A stretch of 64,000 bases of DNA. Source: Ceratotherium simum simum (taxonomy: Eukaryota > Chordata > Mammalia > Perissodactyla > Rhinocerotidae). The stretch spans positions 3,408,100-3,472,099 of the forward strand of contig NW_004454182.1 in assembly GCF_000283155.1 (NCBI RefSeq), in the 5' to 3' direction. Made by a program: the position numbers and the translations under genes. The notes beneath the pieces are model-generated. The model was not told the origin of the DNA and ran no database searches. It worked only from the letters and a program-made list of their open reading frames with translations. The first letter of the stretch is position 1; each line of letters starts with the position of its first letter. Below are positions 59,450 to 64,000 of this stretch, piece by piece.

Positions 59450-60885
59450 TTGTCAAATCCATTGACATTCCTCAGCCCTCTTTTTTCTTGATCGTTCAGT
59501 GCTGTTCAACATCGTTAACTAGGCCCATTTCCTTCAAACTCTGTTCCTTAGGCTGTCGTGGCTCAAATTCTCTTCTTTCACACGGCTCTCGTTATTTTTG
59601 TTGTCCTCCTATATCTTCGGCTACTGCTTCTCTGTCTGCTTTGCTATCTTGTCGTCTTCTCTCCGGCCATTACATGTGGGAATTTTTTGCAATTAGGTTT
59701 CATCAGCTATCTTATTCTCTTATTAGATAATCTCTTAAATTAATTGACTCCTGTGGTTGTAAATGCCATTTGTACATAGATGGCTCACTGTAACTTTAGC
59801 CTACGCAGCTGCTCCAAATTAAAAACCTGGATGACCGACTATCTACGTAACATCTCAAATTAAATATGTGAAAGACCCCTCCAACTTAACTTCTTCAAAA
59901 AATAAAATTCTAATTCCTTGTCCTCACCCTCCAAATTAAGGCCTTTTCTGCTATTCCATCTCTTAGTGAATTTCAGTCCTATTTGTCTAGCAATGCAAGT
60001 CTGAAACCTAAGAATCATTCTTGATAAGGTCTCTCTCATCTCTGCAGCCAATATATTCCAAATCCTGTCATTGCCTTCTAAATATAGTACAAATCTCTTT
60101 AGTTCTCTCAACTCCAATATCAACATCGTTGTCCAAACCAAACTCATCCATCCTTGACCAAGTTCAGTATTGTGCTGGCGGGTTTCTCTACTGCCCCTTT
60201 TACCCTTCTTCAATCGATTTGCTACACTGCAAGGCAATAATAAGTTAAAAAAAAAACAACGTTGGTCATGTTTAAAATGGCTTGGTTTCCTATTGCTTTC
60301 AGGATAAGGACAAATCTTAACATGGCGTTTTAAGACCCTGCATAGTCTACCGTTTACCCATCTCTCCACCTGCAACTTTGCCCACTCTATCCTTTACACT
60401 CCAGGCACCTTCTTTCTGTCCTACCACCGTGCCTTTCCACATAGCATTATCTTTGTTTATAGCACTGTCTCTCCTAACCCACCACTTTCATCTGGTTAAA
60501 TCCAACACTTTTTTCATATCTTAGATTGGTTATCCCTTCCCAAGGAGAGTCTTTTCTGATCTATCTGATTAGACCACTGGAGACGACAGTAATTTTGGGT
60601 TCACCACAAGGTATAGATGTGCCTGACACACAGAAGATACACAATAAATGTATGCTGCATGAATGATTAAGCTCTCAGAAAACTGTGCACCTCTCCATGG
60701 CATTTATCTGAATTCTAGTTTCACAGTTATTCATATGATTCTTTAATCAATGCCTGTCTTTTTCCATTAGACAATTAGCTCCATGTGGGTAGGAACTGCA
60801 TCATTTATTGTTCCATACGGTGTGCCAGCAATGAACACAGTTATGTGCTCAGAGCAAGTATTTCATAAATAATATTAAATGGATA
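59450..60885 (+). mobile_element. Long L2 LINE relic
   Basis: Plus-strand L2 from the ORF2 C-terminal region to near its 3' end. Recognisable pieces include TTCGGCTACTGCTTCTCTGT, CATCTCAAATTAAATATGTG, AAGAATCATTCTTGATAAGG, TTTTAAGACCCTGCATAGTC, the ACTCCAGGCACCTTCTTTCT region, TTATCCCTTCCCAAGGAGAG and GTAGGAACTGCATCATTTAT. Many substitutions and indels. The 171-codon minus frame at 59860-60375 is antisense to it and not a gene. Confidence 0.75.
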
Positions 60886-61312
60886 AATAGTGTAGGAAAA
60901 ATGAAAGCATGAAATATCCTTCTAAAGTTATTTGCGTATTTTTTTATAATCAGCCAAGAAGTCTAACACGCCGAGTTAGACTGGAAGATTTTTACAAGGT
61001 TTTCTAAAGACATAATGAAATATATCAGATCTTCTTTTGCTCCAGTTGTTCAGGGATATCTATATCTCAAGTCTCTCAAAGGAAAAATCATCCTGAGGGC
61101 TTAAAAGTGACTAAAATACTGATTTTATCATTCAATGAAAGAAGAAAAGTAATATTCAAAGACTCCTAAAATTCTCTATATGATCGAGAATTCAGAAGCA
61201 TGTGTTAGAAAAATGAATATAAAGTATTAATGGATTTGTGATAGGGATTTCCAAGCAAGCATCAAGTATTTTAATAAACCGTCTTCTCTCAAATGATGTA
61301 TGTATTGTTAAA
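60886..61312. other. Unique AT-rich sequence, no gene seen
   Basis: No recognisable element. Confidence 0.4.
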
Positions 61313-61377
61313 GAAAGAGAGAGAGGGAGAGACAGACAGAGAGAGAGAGAAGAGGAAAAGAAGGAAGAAAAAAGTCA
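61313..61377. repeat. GA-rich purine tract
   Basis: AAAGAGAGAGAGGGAGAGAC then AGACAGAGAGAGAGAGAAGA and AAGAAGGAAGAAAAAAG: a nearly pure purine run of about 65 bases on the plus strand. Confidence 0.9.
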
Positions 61378-61854
61378 TGACTGGAATATATTTGCGTAGA
61401 ATTCAACTAAACAAGACCTTGCATGAGTAAAGTTTCATCCTTAACGGCCTACCGTATTGCCAGGGGGAGCACAGGCACTGAGTATCTGAGTCAATAATGT
61501 TAAGAGAAAGCAGGCAGCTAACTTTAGTAAACAAATTGCATTGCCACCCGAGAAGCTCAGCAGATTCATGGGCAGAGAAAATAATTATTTGGGCAAAAAT
61601 GTCTAGTGACTGATTTTAACCAATCTCCATGCCATCTTCAATCAACTGAGGGTAAAAATGATAAACTGAGGATAAATAAACATTTATTTTTCTATATTCA
61701 GTTTAAAGTAGTGCAAGTGAGGAACTTCTCCCAATTCCTACAAGAAGAAAAGTAAATTGTATTGCCTGTACCCATGGAATCCATTTTCTTTCTCTCCAAC
61801 TGTACTGGAAACAATATATTTACTAATGAACTCGGTATTGTGTTTCTTAAAACC
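61378..61854. other. Unique sequence, no gene seen
   Basis: No element recognised. Confidence 0.4.
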
Positions 61855-61996
61855 ATGTCTGTCTGTGGTGATATAGACAATGTCTGTCTGTGATAATATA
61901 GACAATGTCTGTCTGTGATAATATAGATAATGTCTGTCTGTGATAATATACACAATGTCTGTCTGTGATAATATAGATAATATAGATAATAGATAA
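61855..61996. repeat. 25-bp minisatellite, five copies plus a decayed edge
   Basis: Unit ATGTCTGTCTGTGATAATAT+AGACA starts at 61855, 61880, 61905, 61930 and 61955. The first copy reads GTGGTGATATAG, the others differ by one or two bases, and the array runs out into ATAGATAATATAGATAATAG. Because 25 is not a multiple of 3, the minus-strand translations cycle through frames; the repetitive 61-140-codon frames here (SQTDI, ITDRH, YHRQT) come from it. Confidence 0.95.
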
Positions 61997-62238
61997 CTGC
62001 CCACCCTCCTGCTCCAAAATATTGTACTTCAAGCATTAAGAGTTTAACAAGACATTCTAGTGTCCTTACTAGACTTTCTTTCCTTTGCAGCAGTAACACT
62101 TTTATTTTACACAAACTCAAAGAAGTAATGTTCTCTCAATAATATATTATTTATTCATTTTTCAAATAAATAAGCAACAATCTTGTGTCAAGAACTATTC
62201 ACTACCAGTGAAGCTGAAAATAAGGGGATCAAAAAAAC
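61997..62238. other. Unique spacer
   Basis: Nothing recognised. Confidence 0.4.
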
Positions 62239-62246
62239 TGATGTTA

Positions 62247-62501
62247 TGGGCCAGCCAGGTGGCATAGCAGTTAAGTTCGCGCGCTCCAGTTCGGTGGCCC
62301 GGGATTCACAGGTTTGGATCCCGGGCACAGACCAATGCATCGCTTGTGAAGCCATGCTGTGGCAGGTGTACCACATATAAAGTAGAGGAAGATGGGCACG
62401 GATGTTAGCCCAGGCCGATCTTCCTCAGCAAAAAGATGAGGATTGGCAACAGATGATAGCTCAGGGCTAATCTTCCTCCCCGCCCCCCCCAAAAAAACAA
62501 G
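62247..62501 (+). mobile_element. ERE SINE with C-run in the tail
   Basis: GGGCCAGCCAGGTGGCATAG, AGGTTTGGATCCCGGGC (B-box), GAAGCCATGCTGTGGCAG, AGGAAGATGGGCACGGATG, linker CAGCAAAAAGATGAGGATTG and ATCTTCCTCCCCGCCCCCCC instead of CTTCCTCACC before a short A-run. Target duplication TGATGTTA at 62239-62246 and 62502-62509. Confidence 0.94.
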
Positions 62502-62509
62502 TGATGTTA

Positions 62510-63330
62510 AGAGTGTGATAAATTGAACTTTAGGAAAGAAGTGGATTTAGAATGTGAGAGGTAAGTAGGACTTGAAGGTTTGTAAATTGATCATCTGCGT
62601 GGGTGGCCAATGTGTTGAACAGTACAGAAAGTAAATATGAACAATAATGAAACTGGACATAAAGTAACCTCTGAAGTCCTCCAGGATGGGTTGCTCAGTA
62701 GGCAATAGGTTACAGCCAACTGGAAATCACAGATACTGATTTATGAGGCAGAGAGAGGTGTTTAAGAAATCTATGTAGAATAGTGCTTAAAGAATATGAG
62801 ATCAAGCAGTGCCACAGGAAAATCAAGTACGATGAGACTTGATAATTCACTGGATTTAGAAATTTGAAGTAATAAGTTTTGCAAATAATTATTGACCTAA
62901 TGAGGCAGTATCTTTGAGCCATAAAGAATGGAGGCCACGAGAGGAACTAAGACAGAAAATTAGGGCTACAACAAATCAGTAATTTGGTCAAGTTGACCAA
63001 AGTCATTGACAGTCTTAAGGAGCTAATATACGCAAAGAGGAAAAAATCAGATATGCAAATAAAAGATGGAGATCTGGAATACAATATGAGTAAAATGATT
63101 CAAAATAAGACAGAAGGAAGAGAAGGAACCATTTCATGCTCTGATGTAAGAAGGCTGTAGCACTTGTTATAGCTTGTGTATGTCTTTGAGAAGGAATGAG
63201 GAGAATGCATTGGTATTAGCCAACAAAGTTTCCACTAAGGGAAAATATGAACCCAATGTTTAGTTAGGCATTTCTGTTCCTTTGGGCATGTATTCTTAAC
63301 CAATTATTCATATTACTGTCCATTATACGA
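62510..63330. other. Unique or strongly diverged sequence, no gene seen
   Basis: Part of 62520-62800 faintly resembles the L2-like repeat seen elsewhere. No coding signature. Confidence 0.35.
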
Positions 63331-63334
63331 TTTG

Positions 63335-63560
63335 AGAGTATAGTGTATTCATGCTCACAGGCTCTGGAGCCTGGCTTGCCTCAACTCAACTTATTAGCCG
63401 TGTGACTGTGGGGAGGATATTTAACCTCTCAGAGATGTTGTCTCCTTATGTGAAAAGCAGGGATAATTGCAGTACAATCTTTTTAAGGTTTTTGGGGAGA
63501 TAAATTGAGATAGTTCAAATGAAGTACTTAATACATAATACATAGTAAAAATGATTCTTG
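63335..63560 (+). mobile_element. MIR SINE
   Basis: CTCTGGAGCCTGGCTTGCCT, then AGCCGTGTGACTGTGGGGAG, TATTTAACCTCTCAGAGATG, AGCAGGGATAATTGCAGTAC and AGATAAATTGAGATAG follows the MIR consensus from the tRNA-related head through the core to the 3' part. One of the best-preserved MIRs in the window. Confidence 0.8.
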
Positions 63561-63819
63561 TAAACTCCATATTAAACCAACAGGTACATTTTTTTGTTGC
63601 TGTTTGCTTGATCACTACTATTTTCTCAAGAACCTTTTTTGAGTGTCTAAGGTAACATCTAGACATCTGAATTTTTTGAAAATTCTTTAAGTAACTTTGA
63701 TACACTTGGAGAGTTGTAAATTACTATACCAGGTAATCCTTGTGGGATATGTGGCTGGTTGGTTTATCAAGAGCAAATTTTCCACCTGCTCTTATGCTTT
63801 AAGAAACAAAGGGATGGTA

Positions 63820-64000
63820 GCCCATATTTATTTGTCAATTATAATGTGCCATGCGCATACTAGATGGTTTTCAAGCTGTATCTCATTTAATTCTCAGAAC
63901 AAGCCTATCAGTAACTTTTGTTATCTCTACTCTGAACATAAGTAAACTGAGGCTATGAGAAATGAAATAATTTCACAAATTTAAATTTTACCTTTGAATC
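63820..64000 (-). mobile_element. MIR SINE (minus), running to the window edge
   Basis: AATGTGCCATGCGCATACTA, then TCTCATTTAATTCTCAGAAC, AAGCCTATCAGTAACTTTTG and AGTAAACTGAGGCTATGAGA follows the reverse complement of MIR. Cut by the end of the window. Confidence 0.7.

Noticed and set aside
59860..60375. 171-codon minus-strand open frame
   Set aside because: It is antisense to a clear L2 relic and has no domain or start context.
61855..61996. CRISPR-like array
   Set aside because: There are no unique spacers: units are contiguous 25-mers, and the genome is mammalian.
61698..62120. 140-codon minus frame with repeated SQTDI/ITDRH/YHRQT peptides
   Set aside because: Produced by the 25-bp minisatellite; not a repeat protein.
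1..64000. tRNA genes at the ERE B-boxes
   Set aside because: The tRNA-like heads are diverged, lack a cloverleaf and are followed by SINE bodies and A-tails; they are SINE promoters, not tRNA genes.
1..64000. A new multi-gene biological system
   Set aside because: No cluster of real genes exists in the window; what is unusual here is transposon structure and small rearrangement scars.

Overview
This is a 64-kb, AT-rich piece of mammalian nuclear DNA with no intact cellular gene that I can support. The organism is most likely an equid or another perissodactyl. I recognise eleven copies of the tRNA-derived ERE SINE (left end with a GGCCAGCCC-type motif, B-box GGTTCGGATCC, body with AGGAAGATGGGCA, A-rich tail), a family known from horses and their relatives. 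Every open frame long enough to notice is a transposon relic, lies in repetitive DNA, or is a chance frame in AT-rich sequence. The window therefore looks like a gene desert or the inside of a very large intron.

Layout. 0.5-2.8 kb: a DNA-transposon end and an old L1 fragment broken by two EREs. 7.2-7.8 kb: an apparently perfect 288-bp tandem duplication. 10.5-11.7 kb: 3' end of an old L1 (minus). 12.0-14.9 kb: ERV-L remains, with RNase H/integrase relics on the minus strand between two MLT2-type LTRs in opposite orientation. 20.5-30.8 kb: EREs, L2/MIR relics, a MaLR LTR with a clean 5-bp target duplication, short palindromes and a 40-bp tandem duplication. 31.0-31.5 kb: a fossil that reads like a Ty3/gypsy reverse transcriptase, with a damaged catalytic box. 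32.7-34.7 kb: a CpG-rich ERE, then an old L1 ORF2 fragment split by two EREs on opposite strands. 38.7-39.3 kb: hAT-like and LTR-like relics. 42.5-44.0 kb: another old L1 (minus). 44.9-49.3 kb: repeat-poor sequence. 49.3-50.7 kb: L2 with an inserted ERE. 52.1-54.7 kb: the youngest autonomous-type element, a 5'-inverted (twin-primed) L1 with long open ORF2 segments, a poly(A) tail and a 13-bp target duplication. 55.1-58.8 kb: a three-level nest of an L2-like repeat, a MaLR provirus and a later ERV LTR. 59.4-60.9 kb: a long L2 relic. 61.9 kb: a 25-bp minisatellite. 62.2 kb to the end: an ERE and two MIRs.

The biology here is transposon history, not a pathway: L1-type machinery supplied itself and the EREs, older L2/MIR and LTR layers form the background, and small template-switch or slippage scars (hairpins, tandem duplications) are superimposed. 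I found no operon, CRISPR array, structural RNA gene or new enzyme system. Repeat family names come from recognising consensus text by eye, not from a search, and most boundaries without a stated target duplication are good to a few tens of bases only.
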